Part shown: positions 43,574 through 52,411 of the stretch, piece by piece | Layout: every line of letters begins with the position of its first letter | Position numbering within the stretch: the first letter of the stretch is position 1 | Assembly (NCBI GenBank): GCA_964567785.1 | Contig: CAZMOK010000010.1 | Span: 1-64,000, forward strand | Reading direction: 5' to 3' | From: CAZMOK01 sp964567785 | Lineage (GTDB): Bacteria > Bacteroidota > Bacteroidia > Bacteroidales > JAGOPY01 | DNA length: 64,000 nt | The notes under the pieces: generated by a model | What the model was told of the DNA's origin: nothing | The model's input: only the letters and a program-made list of their open reading frames with translations | The model's database searches: none | Made by a program: the position numbers and the translations under genes

Positions 43574-44266
43574 ATGCCTAAAAATATCATTATTACCGGC
43601 GCTGCCGGAAACCTCGGACAGGTAGTTGTAGACAAACTTGTTGATGAAGGATACCATATCATCGCAACCCTGGGGCCGAATGATAAGCCTGAGAGGATTA
43701 CCAACGAAAAAGTCGAAACGCATAACCTGGACTTGTCGAATGAATCAGAGGTTGAAGATTTTTACGAAAAAGCAATAAAGGAACACAGTGAAATCTATGC
43801 CGGGATCCTCATAGCAGGAGGCTTTGGAATGGGCGATATCAGGGAGTCTGACGGGGAGGCGCTCAGGAAAATGTATTCCCTGAACTTCGAAACTGCTTAC
43901 TATATGGCCCGGCAGCTTTTCATCAGGATGGAAAAACAGGAAAACGGCGGTAAAATGATTTTCATTGGCGCCAAACCGGCTTTCACCCCCTCCCTATCAA
44001 AGATCATGCTGCCCTATGCCCTTTCCAAATCACTGCTTTTCAGGCTGGCAGAGGCTATTAATGCCGACAATAATGAAACGGGTGTAAATGCAAGTGTAAT
44101 CGTTCCCGGCACAATCGATACACCGGCTAACCGGAAGGCTATGCCGGATGCTGATTTCAATAAGTGGGTCAGCAGAGAGGCTCTGGCAGATACCATGAAG
44201 TTCATCCTTTCGGATACCGGTGACAGCCTCAGGGAAAATGTGATCAAGGTTTACAATAAATCCTGA
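43574..44266 (+). CDS. SDR-family NAD(P)-dependent oxidoreductase
   Basis: A 230-residue Rossmann enzyme. The nucleotide-binding motif is TGAAGNLGQ near the N-terminus. The active-site region has Tyr-x3-Lys in the form YALSK (LPYALSKSLLF), preceded by GGKMIFIGA. VPGTIDTPANRK matches the PG motif after the active site. The substrate is unknown. The frame opens at 43496, but the ATG at 43574 directly precedes the beta strand MPKNIIITGAAG and is the natural start. The trmO gene follows after four bases. Confidence 0.88.
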   Translation: MPKNIIITGAAGNLGQVVVDKLVDEGYHIIATLGPNDKPERITNEKVETHNLDLSNESEVEDFYEKAIKEHSEIYAGILIAGGFGMGDIRESDGEALRKMYSLNFETAYYMARQLFIRMEKQENGGKMIFIGAKPAFTPSLSKIMLPYALSKSLLFRLAEAINADNNETGVNASVIVPGTIDTPANRKAMPDADFNKWVSREALADTMKFILSDTGDSLRENVIKVYNKS

Positions 44267-44270
44267 TGAC

Positions 44271-44753
44271 ATGGAAATTATTACTTTTCAGCCTATTGGG
44301 GTTTTGCACACTCCCTTTGACAATCCCGAAAACATGCCGATACAGCCGGTTTCATCACTGGCTGCCAAAGGCAGGGCAATAATTTTCCCTGAATTTACCG
44401 ACGGATTTTTCGATCTTGATGGATTTTCCCACATAATCATTCTATACCATCTGCACCGTATTAAAAGGCAGGAACTGATCGTTACACCCTTCCTCGACAA
44501 TACATCGCACGGACTGTTTGCCACAAGAGCTCCCGTAAGGCCCAATCCCATAGGGATATCGGTAGTTGAACTGGAAAAGATCGAAGGCCGGACACTATAT
44601 CTTGCAAATGTTGATATGCTTGACGGCACTCCATTACTTGACGTCAAGCCTTATGTCCCGGATTTCGATTCCTTCCCCCTTGCCCATGCCGGCTGGTACG
44701 ACAAGATCGATAAAAAACCAGAAAACCCGCACTCTGACGACAGGTTTATATAG
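44271..44753 (+). CDS. trmO: tRNA (t6A37) N6-methyltransferase TrmO (TsaA-like)
   Basis: A 160-residue SAM-dependent beta-barrel methyltransferase that methylates N6 of t6A at position 37 of some tRNAs. Family motifs are visible: FQPIGVLHTPF at the N-terminus, TRAPVRPNPIGIS in the middle and DMLDGTPLLDVKPY near the C-terminus. The length fits single-domain bacterial TrmO. It follows the SDR gene by four bases, so they are probably co-transcribed. Confidence 0.92.
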   Translation: MEIITFQPIGVLHTPFDNPENMPIQPVSSLAAKGRAIIFPEFTDGFFDLDGFSHIIILYHLHRIKRQELIVTPFLDNTSHGLFATRAPVRPNPIGISVVELEKIEGRTLYLANVDMLDGTPLLDVKPYVPDFDSFPLAHAGWYDKIDKKPENPHSDDRFI

Positions 44754-44761
44754 ATCTGAAA

Positions 44762-44776
44762 GTTTAGAGCCTAGAT
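44762..44776. repeat. Family D post-stop repeat, copy D4
   Basis: GTTTAGAGCCTAGAT starts eight bases after the trmO stop, matching D1 and D2 except in the central CYW positions. A small CCGG...CCGG inverted pair follows. Confidence 0.55.
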
Positions 44777-44860
44777 TGTTCCGGGTTCTTCCGGATTTTC
44801 TAAATGAGACCATGAGAAAAACATTCTGGCAATTGAGACAATAAAGACAATTGAGTTAAT

Positions 44861-46273
44861 ATGAAAAGCAAACAATTCAGGGGTTATGCACACCGGTTCG
44901 TCGACTGGATGGCTGATTATCTCGAAAACATTGAAGAATACCCGGTGAAATCGCAGGTTAAACCCGGGGATATCTACCGTCAGTTGCCTTCCTCACCTCC
45001 GGAAGGTCCCGAAGCAATGGATGAAATCTTTCAGGATTTCCAGAAGGTCATCATGCCCGGGATCACCCACTGGCAGAGCCCGAAGTTCTTTGCCTACTTC
45101 CCGGCCAATTCCAGCTACCCTTCACTTTTGGCAGAGATGCTGACTGCCACTTTAGGAGCACAGTGCATGAAGTGGGAGACTTCACCTGCAGCTACCGAAC
45201 TGGAGGAAATGGTTATAAACTGGCTAAAAAAGATGACAGGCCTGCCGGAGGATTTTCACGGGGTAATCCAGGATACCGCCTCAACAGCCACGCTGGTGGC
45301 TCTGCTGACAGCAAGGGAAAAAATAACAGGTTACAGGATCAACAAAGAGGGCTTTTCAACAGATGACAAACTGAGGGTTTACGCCTCTTCCGAGACCCAT
45401 TCATCTATAGAGAAAGCAGCCAAAATTGCGGGATACGGAAGCCGAAATCTTGTAAAGGTGAAAGTGGATGACAAATATGCCCTTATCCATGAAGCATTGG
45501 AAGAATCCATAAAACAGGACATTGAAGACGGTATGAAGCCCACTGCGGTGGTTGCGACCATTGGGACTACCGGTTCCACTGCAATTGATCCACTAAAACC
45601 TGTTGCCGAAATCTGCAAAAGATATAGCCTCTGGCTTCATGTTGATGCTGCTTTTGCAGGAAGTGCGCTCATACTCCCCGAGTACAGATGGATTATCGAA
45701 GGTGTGGATCAAGCCGATAGCTATGTATTCAATCCTCATAAATGGCTTTTCACCAACTTCGATTGTTCAGCCTATTTTGTTAAAGACCGGCAAGCACTCT
45801 TGAACACCTTGCAGATCATCCCCGAGTACCTGAAAACTGCAACTCTTGGAAAGGTTAATGATTACTGTGACTGGGGAATACAACTCGGTCGAAGGTTCAG
45901 GGCCCTGAAGCTCTGGTTCGTTTTGAGGAGCTACGGGGTAAAGGCTTTACAGGAGAAACTAAGGTATCATATTTACCTTTCCAATAAGTTTGCTCATAAG
46001 ATTATGCAGAGCGATGACTTCGAACTCATGGCACCTGTATCCCTCAACCTTGTGTGTTTCAGGTACCGCCCTGAAAGCATGGCTGATAATGAAAAGTTGA
46101 ATGATCTCAATCAAAAGCTGCTTGAAAAGGTTAACAAAACCGGGAAGATTTTTATATCGCACACAAAACTGAAAGGGAATTATACCTTACGACTTGTAAC
46201 CGGGAATACTCAAATTGAGGAAAAACATATTGAAGAGGCGTGGGAAGTGATTTGTAAAAATACAATTAGCTGA
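44861..46273 (+). CDS. Aromatic-L-amino-acid decarboxylase-like PLP enzyme (group II)
   Basis: A 470-residue fold-type I decarboxylase. The PLP lysine lies in NPHKWLF (about 291-297), with HVDAAFAG for the cofactor-ring Asp. ITHWQSPKFFAYFPANSSYP and CMKWETSPAATELE match the aromatic amino acid decarboxylase subfamily and not glutamate decarboxylase. Expected products are tyramine, tryptamine or phenethylamine; which one cannot be told. It appears monocistronic, with family A repeats after its stop. Confidence 0.9.
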   Translation: MKSKQFRGYAHRFVDWMADYLENIEEYPVKSQVKPGDIYRQLPSSPPEGPEAMDEIFQDFQKVIMPGITHWQSPKFFAYFPANSSYPSLLAEMLTATLGAQCMKWETSPAATELEEMVINWLKKMTGLPEDFHGVIQDTASTATLVALLTAREKITGYRINKEGFSTDDKLRVYASSETHSSIEKAAKIAGYGSRNLVKVKVDDKYALIHEALEESIKQDIEDGMKPTAVVATIGTTGSTAIDPLKPVAEICKRYSLWLHVDAAFAGSALILPEYRWIIEGVDQADSYVFNPHKWLFTNFDCSAYFVKDRQALLNTLQIIPEYLKTATLGKVNDYCDWGIQLGRRFRALKLWFVLRSYGVKALQEKLRYHIYLSNKFAHKIMQSDDFELMAPVSLNLVCFRYRPESMADNEKLNDLNQKLLEKVNKTGKIFISHTKLKGNYTLRLVTGNTQIEEKHIEEAWEVICKNTIS

Positions 46274-46287
46274 TTTTTGCTGGATTT

Positions 46288-46391
46288 TTACTCAGTAAGC
46301 TATTTAACATAATATTTCACCCAGTGACTATAGTTACTCAGTGAGTTATTTAACATAATGTTTTACTCAGTGACTATAGTCAGTGGGTGAA
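46288..46391. repeat. Family A palindromic repeat, two and a half units (A2)
   Basis: Cores TGACTATAGTTA (46325-46336) and TGACTATAGTCA (46371-46382) are again 46 bases apart, preceded by a half unit (TTACTCAGTAAGC). AACATAATATTT and AACATAATGTTT spacers lie between. The array ends 18 bases before the -7 element of ubiE, so the last palindrome covers the -33 region. Confidence 0.88.
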
Positions 46392-46408
46392 TAATTGTTC
46401 CACCTCCT

Positions 46409-46416
46409 TATCTTTG
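46409..46416 (+). promoter_or_regulatory. Probable -7 promoter element of ubiE
   Basis: TATCTTTG matches TAnnTTTG and lies 25 bases before the ATG. The -33 region falls in the end of a family A palindrome and has no standard TTG there. Confidence 0.55.
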
Positions 46417-46433
46417 CACCATAAATCAAAAAA

Positions 46434-47156
46434 ATGTCTGCTGACAACAACTTCGAAGGAAGGCCCCTCCACAAAATATTTACTTCAGTACCCCCGAGGT
46501 ACGACCTGGTAAACAGGCTTTTCTCACTACGGCTGGACGAAGGCTGGAGAAAAAGGGCTGCCAGAGAATGCCTTGCAAACAACCCGTCGAAAATACTTGA
46601 CCTCTGCACAGGCACGGGCGACCTTGCAGTTAAATTGTCAAGACAAGCCAACGGAAATACCAATATTACCGGGCTTGATTTCAGCCATACCATGCTGGAC
46701 GAGGCAAGGGTAAAGCAGCAAAAGAGGGGAAAAGGTGAAGTGGATTTTGTGCATGGTGATGCCGGGGACATGCCGTTTGCAAATGATCATTTCGATACTA
46801 TCGGCATAGCTTTTGCATTTAGGAACCTCACTTTTAAAAACCCCGATACTCCTAAGTTTATCGCTGAAATACTTCGCACGCTTAGCCCCGGAGGAAGGTT
46901 CGTAATCGTTGAAAGCAGCCAGCCGGATTCAAAATTGATGAAAAACCTCCTCAAAATATACATGAAAGGATTTGTAAAATGGCTTGGTTACTGGATCTCC
47001 GGAGATAAGGCAGCATATCATTACTTTGCCCATTCTGTCGTTAACTATTACTCAAAGGAAGAGGTAGAGAAATTACTCCTTGATTCAGGTTTTTCTAGAG
47101 TAAAAAGTATTCCCCTTACTTTTGGCGTGGCAGCAGTACATATTGCGATAAAATGA
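46434..47156 (+). CDS. ubiE: Demethylmenaquinone methyltransferase (MenG/UbiE)
   Basis: A 240-residue SAM methyltransferase catalysing the last step of menaquinone synthesis. FTSVPPRYDLVNRLFSLRLD is the UbiE signature 1, ILDLCTGTGDLAVKL the SAM-binding motif I, and GIAFAFRNL plus VIVESSQP complete the core. In a Bacteroidota cell the substrate is demethylmenaquinone. It serves the menaquinol-using cytochrome b/Rieske module and cytochrome bd in the same window. Confidence 0.94.
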   Translation: MSADNNFEGRPLHKIFTSVPPRYDLVNRLFSLRLDEGWRKRAARECLANNPSKILDLCTGTGDLAVKLSRQANGNTNITGLDFSHTMLDEARVKQQKRGKGEVDFVHGDAGDMPFANDHFDTIGIAFAFRNLTFKNPDTPKFIAEILRTLSPGGRFVIVESSQPDSKLMKNLLKIYMKGFVKWLGYWISGDKAAYHYFAHSVVNYYSKEEVEKLLLDSGFSRVKSIPLTFGVAAVHIAIK

Positions 47157-47171
47157 GAGTCGAGTGTTAAA

Positions 47172-47223
47172 ATAGAGCCAAAAGCAATAAGCCAACAACC
47201 AATAGCTAACAGCCAATAGCCAT
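47172..47223. repeat. Family C short intergenic repeat, copy C1
   Basis: A stretch built of AAGCAATAAGCCAACAACC and AATAGCTAACAGCCAATAGC lies directly before the ATG of the methyltransferase at 47227. A related sequence is found at 60738-60775. Confidence 0.6.
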
Positions 47224-47226
47224 CAA

Positions 47227-47838
47227 ATGAACGAATACAAATTTGCACCGGTTTACGATTTTTTTCTTTCGCCTTATATCACCAAAATTAGGAGGAAGGT
47301 TGTTGAAATCTCCCATAATTATGGTTTCAATACAATCCTGGATGTTTGCTGTGGAACCGGTCACCAGGTTAAACTGCTGCGGAAGCATGGCTTCGAAGCA
47401 ACTGGCGTAGACCTTAATGAAGATATGCTCAGACAATCAGGTAAGGGATTTATCACACCACCGTGCCGGAAACAGGATGCTTCTGCCCTTGATATACCTG
47501 ATAACAGCTTTGACGTTTCCACTACCACCCTGTCGCTTCACGAAACTGATCCGGAAATAGCAAAATCAATAGTTTCAGAAATGATCAGGGTCACTAATCC
47601 CGGAGGTTACCTTCTACTTATAGACTATGAGCTTTCGGAAAGAACATCACCCTTTTCACACAAACTGACTTCTTTTGTCGAATGGATGGTTGGAGGCGAC
47701 CATTACAGGAATTTCCGGAAATATAACTCCAACGGGGGACTTGAAAGACTAACCGGTTTAAAAGAACTTGAAATCAAAAAAGAATTCATATTCAGGCGCC
47801 ACGGCCTTGTATTAAAACTTCTAAAAGTGCTGGGATAA
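47227..47838 (+). CDS. Class I SAM-dependent methyltransferase
   Basis: A 203-residue cytoplasmic methyltransferase. Motif I is ILDVCCGTGHQVKLL, the acidic residue of motif II is in GVDLNEDML, and YLLLIDYE corresponds to the later strand. It resembles UbiE-like methyltransferases but lacks their signature, so the substrate is unknown. It follows ubiE by 70 bases with a family C repeat between them. Confidence 0.82.
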   Translation: MNEYKFAPVYDFFLSPYITKIRRKVVEISHNYGFNTILDVCCGTGHQVKLLRKHGFEATGVDLNEDMLRQSGKGFITPPCRKQDASALDIPDNSFDVSTTTLSLHETDPEIAKSIVSEMIRVTNPGGYLLLIDYELSERTSPFSHKLTSFVEWMVGGDHYRNFRKYNSNGGLERLTGLKELEIKKEFIFRRHGLVLKLLKVLG

Positions 47839-47922
47839 AGTGGCCCCTGTTTTTTTAGAATGTACAATTAGCATACCTGTTTAGTGACTCTAATTACTGA
47901 CAGAAAATTACTCTGAGCACGA

Positions 47923-48369
47923 CTATTCAGATTCTTCCTCTTTCACGCCCAGCAATGAGCTGTGGTACCTCGATTCTTTCCATGTATCGCCAACCTTTTT
48001 CCAGATAATCGTGGCAATCACCGAAAATCTCATCCTCTTGCCAAATGCTATGAATATCTGGTCAAAATCAACGACACTATAACCCATATCTGTCATTACG
48101 AGACTTTCGTATCTGGTAATTTCAGACCAGGTCTGTGCCTTCATCTCCTCCAGTTGCCTGAAGAGTCCCCGGAACCACTTTTCCCATTCTTCACGGTTTC
48201 GTATAACTTCACTCCCTCCTTCTGTGTTGATATCAATTATACCAAAATCATCATCACAAACCTGCGCCAGGTCATCGAAATTATGGTCTCTTACATTATT
48301 GAGCATTCTGAGTGTAAGATCAAAAAATGGCTTGGTTGAGATCTTATTAGAATATTCTATATCCTTCAT
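47923..48369 (-). CDS. NTF2/SnoaL-like protein
   Basis: A 148-residue protein with the cone-shaped SnoaL/NTF2 pattern: an N-terminal helix pair (FDLTLRMLNNVRDHNFDDLA), DDDFGIIDI, and C-terminal strands (FSVIATIIWKKVGDTWKESRYH). Catalytic residues cannot be assigned. The frame is open to 48414, with ATG codons at 48381 and 48369; the latter gives the compact N-terminus. It lies downstream of the rhodopsin gene on the same strand, but a hairpin separates them. A functional link with rhodopsin is unproven. Confidence 0.75.
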   Translation of the reverse strand: MKDIEYSNKISTKPFFDLTLRMLNNVRDHNFDDLAQVCDDDFGIIDINTEGGSEVIRNREEWEKWFRGLFRQLEEMKAQTWSEITRYESLVMTDMGYSVVDFDQIFIAFGKRMRFSVIATIIWKKVGDTWKESRYHSSLLGVKEEESE

Positions 48370-48387
48370 ATTCACAATCATTAAGAA

Positions 48388-48420
48388 GAAGCAGTGCAGA
48401 TACAGGGTCCACACTGCTTC
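48388..48420 (-). terminator. Probable terminator of the rhodopsin gene
   Basis: GAAGCAGTG and CACTGCTTC form a 9-bp stem with a 15-base loop, 21 bases after the rhodopsin stop. On the minus strand it is followed by a T-rich stretch (TTCTTCTTAA). The plus strand carries six T residues after it as well. Confidence 0.65.
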
Positions 48421-48441
48421 ATTAGTTTTTTACTAGGATTA

Positions 48442-49212
48442 TCAAGCATTCACTGGTTTTTCCTTTTGGTCGGATACTGCCAGAGCATAGATCACAAGGC
48501 CGAATCCGATCTTGTTAACAGCATCGCCGATATTATAAACTACATCCATGAATGCTGCATCCACACCAAGGCTCATTCCGAATAGTCCTCCTTCCGTACC
48601 GAAGATATAACCCAGCGGATAAATAGCCCAGCCTACGAGTACGAACCAGGCAAGTATCCTGTTCGCTCTCTTTACAGCGCCACCAGCCTTATTGGCAAGT
48701 CTGGCAACTTCACCGCCCCAGATAAGGTAAACGATGTAAAAATAAGCAACACCGCTGAGTGCACCCCAGATCCAGCTCTGAGCTTCATCTTTATAAATTC
48801 CTTCACCGATATAACCAAGGACAAGCATAATCACACTGGCAGCTATAAGCTTCCAGAGCAATCCAAGCCTGGCACCGGCTTTCTTGGTGATAAGATAAAA
48901 CTCAACAGCCATCAAGGGGACAGTTAAGAGCCAGTCGACGTAACGGAAAAATGTCGGAGATTCTTGCGTGTCCATATAGAATCCACGCATGTAATAATAA
49001 TGCACTGCTGCAATGAATGTGATCAATCCTGAAATCAGGAGTGATGTCCTCCACTTTGGATTGATATTTCTCATTTCCAGCCAGAAAAATGCTGTTGCAC
49101 CCATCATAGCCATACTTCCTATAAAAAAAGTAAAGGCTACAATCGAGTTTAGGGAGCTGGGATTGGTAAGAAGCTCAGCTCCAAGTCCTGCGTCTGTCAT
49201 CATAGCGATCAT
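48442..49212 (-). CDS. Proteorhodopsin-type light-driven proton pump
   Basis: A 256-residue seven-helix retinal protein. Helix C reads RYVDWLLTVPLMAVEF, giving the DTE motif (Asp93, Thr97, Glu104), equivalent to proteorhodopsin Asp97/Thr101/Glu108 and typical of an outward H+ pump. His71 (AVHYYYMRG) matches the pKa-tuning His75. The spectral position 105 is Met101, the green-tuned state common in Bacteroidota. Asp230 and retinal Lys234 lie in GDAVNKIGFG. A glycine-bearing helix E (GALSGVAYFY) could leave room for a carotenoid antenna, but this needs alignment. No blh or crt genes are in the window, so retinal is made from elsewhere or taken up. Confidence 0.95.
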   Translation of the reverse strand: MIAMMTDAGLGAELLTNPSSLNSIVAFTFFIGSMAMMGATAFFWLEMRNINPKWRTSLLISGLITFIAAVHYYYMRGFYMDTQESPTFFRYVDWLLTVPLMAVEFYLITKKAGARLGLLWKLIAASVIMLVLGYIGEGIYKDEAQSWIWGALSGVAYFYIVYLIWGGEVARLANKAGGAVKRANRILAWFVLVGWAIYPLGYIFGTEGGLFGMSLGVDAAFMDVVYNIGDAVNKIGFGLVIYALAVSDQKEKPVNA

Positions 49213-49373
49213 ATTTTTATTATTTAACAGTTAAGTTGTTGATTCAGATGACAAACTAACATACCAAGTAATATTTTTGTTTAACATTTTATTACATATT
49301 TTAAACATTTATATTTTTAGCTATGTATGATTCTCCTAAGAATAATTACGGTAAATATTGTCGTTAATGCTTA

Positions 49374-49404
49374 TATATTTGCATGAAAATTCTGGTACCG
49401 GAGG
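49374..49404 (+). promoter_or_regulatory. -7 element and Shine-Dalgarno site of the phzF gene
   Basis: TATATTTG (49374-49381) matches TAnnTTTG. GGAGG (49400-49404) lies nine bases before the ATG at 49414 and is a clear Shine-Dalgarno sequence, unusual for this window, where starts are preceded by A-rich DNA. Confidence 0.6.
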
Positions 49405-49413
49405 AATCTAATA

Positions 49414-50205
49414 ATGAAAACCCTCAAGATCTATAAGATTGACGCTTTCGCTGAAAAATTATTCTCGGGAAATCCGGCCGCAATTGTAATGCTGGATGAA
49501 TGGCTCAGTGATGAGGTCATGCAGAAAATTGGAGCCGAGAACAACCTATCCGAAACAGCTTTTGTACTAAAAAATCATACTCATTATGATATAAGATGGT
49601 TTACCCCAACGGTTGAAATAGACCTGTGCGGTCATGCTACACTGGCAGCGGCATATGTTCTTCTTAATTTTTATGAAAAGGATTCTGATGTAATTCATTT
49701 CCACTCGCATATAAGCGGTCAGCTAAAGGTCACAAGGGAAGGCGAGCTTTACCATCTCGATTTTCCAGCCGATAAGGTACACGAAACAAACTTACCCGAA
49801 AGCCTGATGAAAGGGGTAAGAAAGATCCCGGTGGAAACTTATCGTGGAAAATCAGATTATATGCTTGTATACAGGAGCCAGAAAGAAATAGAGTTAATAA
49901 AACCTGATTTCGATACCATTTCAAGAGTAGATGCCAGAGGAATCATTGTTACAGCCCACGGCGATGAACAGGACTTTGTAACCAGGTTCTTTGCTCCGCA
50001 ATCGGGGATTGCTGAAGATTCCGTAACCGGGTCTGCTCATACTTGCCTGATACCCTATTGGTCAGAAAAACTTGGAAAGAAAAAGCTGACCGCACGACAA
50101 CTGTCGAAAAGAGGGGGTATTATACATTGTGAAGATTGCGGAGACAGGGTTAAGATAGGGGGACATGCACAGCTTTACCTCGTAGGAGAGATCCATTACA
50201 GATAA
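49414..50205 (+). CDS. PhzF-family isomerase
   Basis: A 263-residue member of the PhzF/diaminopimelate-epimerase-like fold. SGNPAAIVML and the general-base Glu in NNLSETAFV are family hallmarks, with FTPTVEIDLCGHATLAAAYV and EDSVTGSAH in the second half. True PhzF isomerises dihydrohydroxyanthranilate, but most homologues have unknown substrates and no phenazine genes are near. It has its own promoter and ribosome-binding site. Confidence 0.9.
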   Translation: MKTLKIYKIDAFAEKLFSGNPAAIVMLDEWLSDEVMQKIGAENNLSETAFVLKNHTHYDIRWFTPTVEIDLCGHATLAAAYVLLNFYEKDSDVIHFHSHISGQLKVTREGELYHLDFPADKVHETNLPESLMKGVRKIPVETYRGKSDYMLVYRSQKEIELIKPDFDTISRVDARGIIVTAHGDEQDFVTRFFAPQSGIAEDSVTGSAHTCLIPYWSEKLGKKKLTARQLSKRGGIIHCEDCGDRVKIGGHAQLYLVGEIHYR

Positions 50206-50222
50206 TTTATGTGTCATAAGAC

Positions 50223-50253
50223 TTGACCTCCCTTCCTTCAGTTAATACCTTTG
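50223..50253 (+). promoter_or_regulatory. Canonical Bacteroidota promoter of the epimerase-like gene
   Basis: TTG (50223-50225), a 20-base spacer and TACCTTTG (50246-50253) fit the -33/-7 consensus exactly. It is the best two-box promoter seen in the window and lies 50 bases before the ATG at 50304. Confidence 0.7.
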
Positions 50254-50303
50254 CTGCTTCCCATATGTCAACGGACTCTTTTAAAATTTAAAGAATCAGC
50301 AAC

Positions 50304-51227
50304 ATGCAGACTATACTTGGTTCAGGCGGTGCCATCGGCGCTGGCCTGGCAAAAGAATTATTGAATTTCACTAAAGACATCAGGCTTGTAAGCAGGAATC
50401 CTGAGAAGGTCAACGAAACGGATCTACTTTTCCCTGCCGACCTTACCAACAAAGAACAGGTAATGAATGCAGTAAAGGGTTCCGACATCGTATACCTGAC
50501 GGTTGGCCTCCCTTACAGTAAAAAGGTATGGAAGGAAACCTGGCCAAAGATCATGCACAATACAATAGAGGCCTGTAAAAAACACAACTCCAAACTGGTT
50601 TTCTTCGACAACATTTACATGTACGATAAAACCAGCCTTAACGGGATGAATGAAAAAACACCGGTCAATCCTCCCAGTAAAAAGGGAGAGGTCAAGGCCA
50701 AGATCAGAAAAATGTTGCTTGACGAAATAGAGGCAGGCAATGTCAAAGCACTGATTGCAAGAAGCGCGGATTTTTATGGCCCGGGGATAGGAAATAGCAT
50801 CCTTCAGGAGGGAGCCGTAAAACCTCTTTCAAAAGGTAAAAAAGCTAACTGGTTCGGTTCGCTCGATAAAAAACACTCATTCACCTATACACCGGATGCA
50901 GCAAAAGCAACAGCCCTGTTAGGCAATACCGATAAGGCATATGGAAAGGAATGGCATCTGCCAACTGCCGACAATCCACCAACAGGCAGGGAATGGATAG
51001 AAGCATTTGCCAATGAGTTCGGTGTGAAGCCTAAGTCCCAGGTAGGTTCAAAATTCATTATCAGTGTTTTAGGACTTTTCAACCCGCTAATGAAAGAGAT
51101 GACCGAAATGATATACCAATACGACAGAGACTATGTTTTCGACAGCTCCAGGTTCGAAAAGGAATTCGATATGAAACCCACTCCCTACTCAGAAGGGATC
51201 AAAAAAGTAGCCGAATCTTTTAAATAA
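50304..51227 (+). CDS. NAD(P)-dependent epimerase/dehydratase-like protein
   Basis: A 307-residue extended-SDR protein. The N-terminal nucleotide-binding loop is GSGGAIGAGLAKEL. The active-site Tyr/Lys pair is not in the usual YxxxK spacing (DNIYMYDKTS), so it may be an atypical or NmrA-like member. YGPGIGNSILQ and FTYTPDAAKATALLG follow the usual epimerase order. The substrate is unknown. It is a single gene with a strong promoter. Confidence 0.8.
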   Translation: MQTILGSGGAIGAGLAKELLNFTKDIRLVSRNPEKVNETDLLFPADLTNKEQVMNAVKGSDIVYLTVGLPYSKKVWKETWPKIMHNTIEACKKHNSKLVFFDNIYMYDKTSLNGMNEKTPVNPPSKKGEVKAKIRKMLLDEIEAGNVKALIARSADFYGPGIGNSILQEGAVKPLSKGKKANWFGSLDKKHSFTYTPDAAKATALLGNTDKAYGKEWHLPTADNPPTGREWIEAFANEFGVKPKSQVGSKFIISVLGLFNPLMKEMTEMIYQYDRDYVFDSSRFEKEFDMKPTPYSEGIKKVAESFK

Positions 51228-51376
51228 CATCAAAGCAAAAAAATAAACTGGATTTCACATTGGATTCCAGGTGCCTCATTGTGAACACATTACCCTCCGA
51301 TCTGTTTATTTTGGTTAAAAGAAATTTATAAAAATCTGTCAGGATTTTTGGATATCAACGACTAACCAAAAAAAAC

Positions 51377-52366
51377 ATGGTCATGAAAAAACTATTTACT
51401 CTTATTTTCCTTTCCCTCTTAACGATCCCTTTATTATCCCAGGTAGACCGTAAGGTCATAGTTGAGCACTTTACGAACACAAGGTGCAGTGTTTGTGCAT
51501 CCAAGAATCCGGCACTATTCGAACTTCTTGATGATAACCCTGAAGTATTACATATAGCTTTCCATCCCAGCTCCCCTTATTCAAACTGCATCTTTTCAGA
51601 ACACAATCCGGTTGAAAATGATGCCAGAACAAATTACTACGGGATTTACGGAGGAACGCCCAGAGTAATATTACAAGGCGATGTGATTGGTTTTCAAACC
51701 CCTATACTGACTCAGCAACAGCTTGAGGCACAACTTGGAATGATGTCTGATTACTCGATTACTATAGAACAGGAAGAACAGGATGGTGCAGGGGTGGATG
51801 TAACCATTGAAATTGAAAAAGTGAGCGGTTCGTCTGACAACCTGAATCTTTATGCAGTCATTGTGGAAGAATTCATTGATTATACCTCTCCCAATGGTGA
51901 AGACGGCCATCATAATGTTTTTCGCAGGGTTCTTGCCGACGAGGTTGTATCACTTCCTTCAGCAGGGAACAGCACAACTGTAGAAAAAACATATACTCTC
52001 GACCCTCAATGGGGTGAAACACAAATGTATGTTCTTGCCATGCTGCAGGAATCATCTACAAACGATATCCTGCAAGCAGAAAAGTCTGCAAACCTGACAG
52101 GTGGTCCCTCTTTCATTTCAGAAAGTGCCGGTAATAAGATAGATAACCTCTTCTTTCCCAACCCGGCAAAGGATATAGTAAGGATTAACCCGGAATATGA
52201 CGGCAGATTTACAAGTGCACGCGTTTATAATATTTATGGACAGTTTATAGGAAGTTATACCGTTGAAGATGAAATCGACCTGGCCAATCTGGATCAGGGG
52301 CAGTACGTCATTCTATTAACTGATAAAAGTGGTGAGCGGATTTACACGAGGATTTTGAAACATTAA
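51377..52366 (+). CDS. Omp28-like T9SS protein with thioredoxin-like domain
   Basis: A 329-residue exported protein; ATG at 51377 and 51383 are both possible starts. The signal peptide ends PLLSQ. A thioredoxin-like fold begins VIVEHFTNTRCSVCASKNP with a CxxC pair, continues HIAFHP, and includes the cis-Pro-like GGTPRVIL. This is the Omp28-related family. A T9SS domain starts at about 258 (LFFPNPAKDIVRIN) and ends RIYTRILKH. A redox or adhesive role on the surface is possible. Family A repeats follow the gene. Confidence 0.86.
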   Translation: MVMKKLFTLIFLSLLTIPLLSQVDRKVIVEHFTNTRCSVCASKNPALFELLDDNPEVLHIAFHPSSPYSNCIFSEHNPVENDARTNYYGIYGGTPRVILQGDVIGFQTPILTQQQLEAQLGMMSDYSITIEQEEQDGAGVDVTIEIEKVSGSSDNLNLYAVIVEEFIDYTSPNGEDGHHNVFRRVLADEVVSLPSAGNSTTVEKTYTLDPQWGETQMYVLAMLQESSTNDILQAEKSANLTGGPSFISESAGNKIDNLFFPNPAKDIVRINPEYDGRFTSARVYNIYGQFIGSYTVEDEIDLANLDQGQYVILLTDKSGERIYTRILKH

Positions 52367-52411
52367 CTATTGATTATTAGCACCTTAGGATGTTTTACTC
52401 GGGTTAGGCCC

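Noticed and set aside
49414..50205. Phenazine biosynthesis cluster
   Set aside because: Only a PhzF-like gene is present; no other phz genes are in the window and the family is functionally broad.
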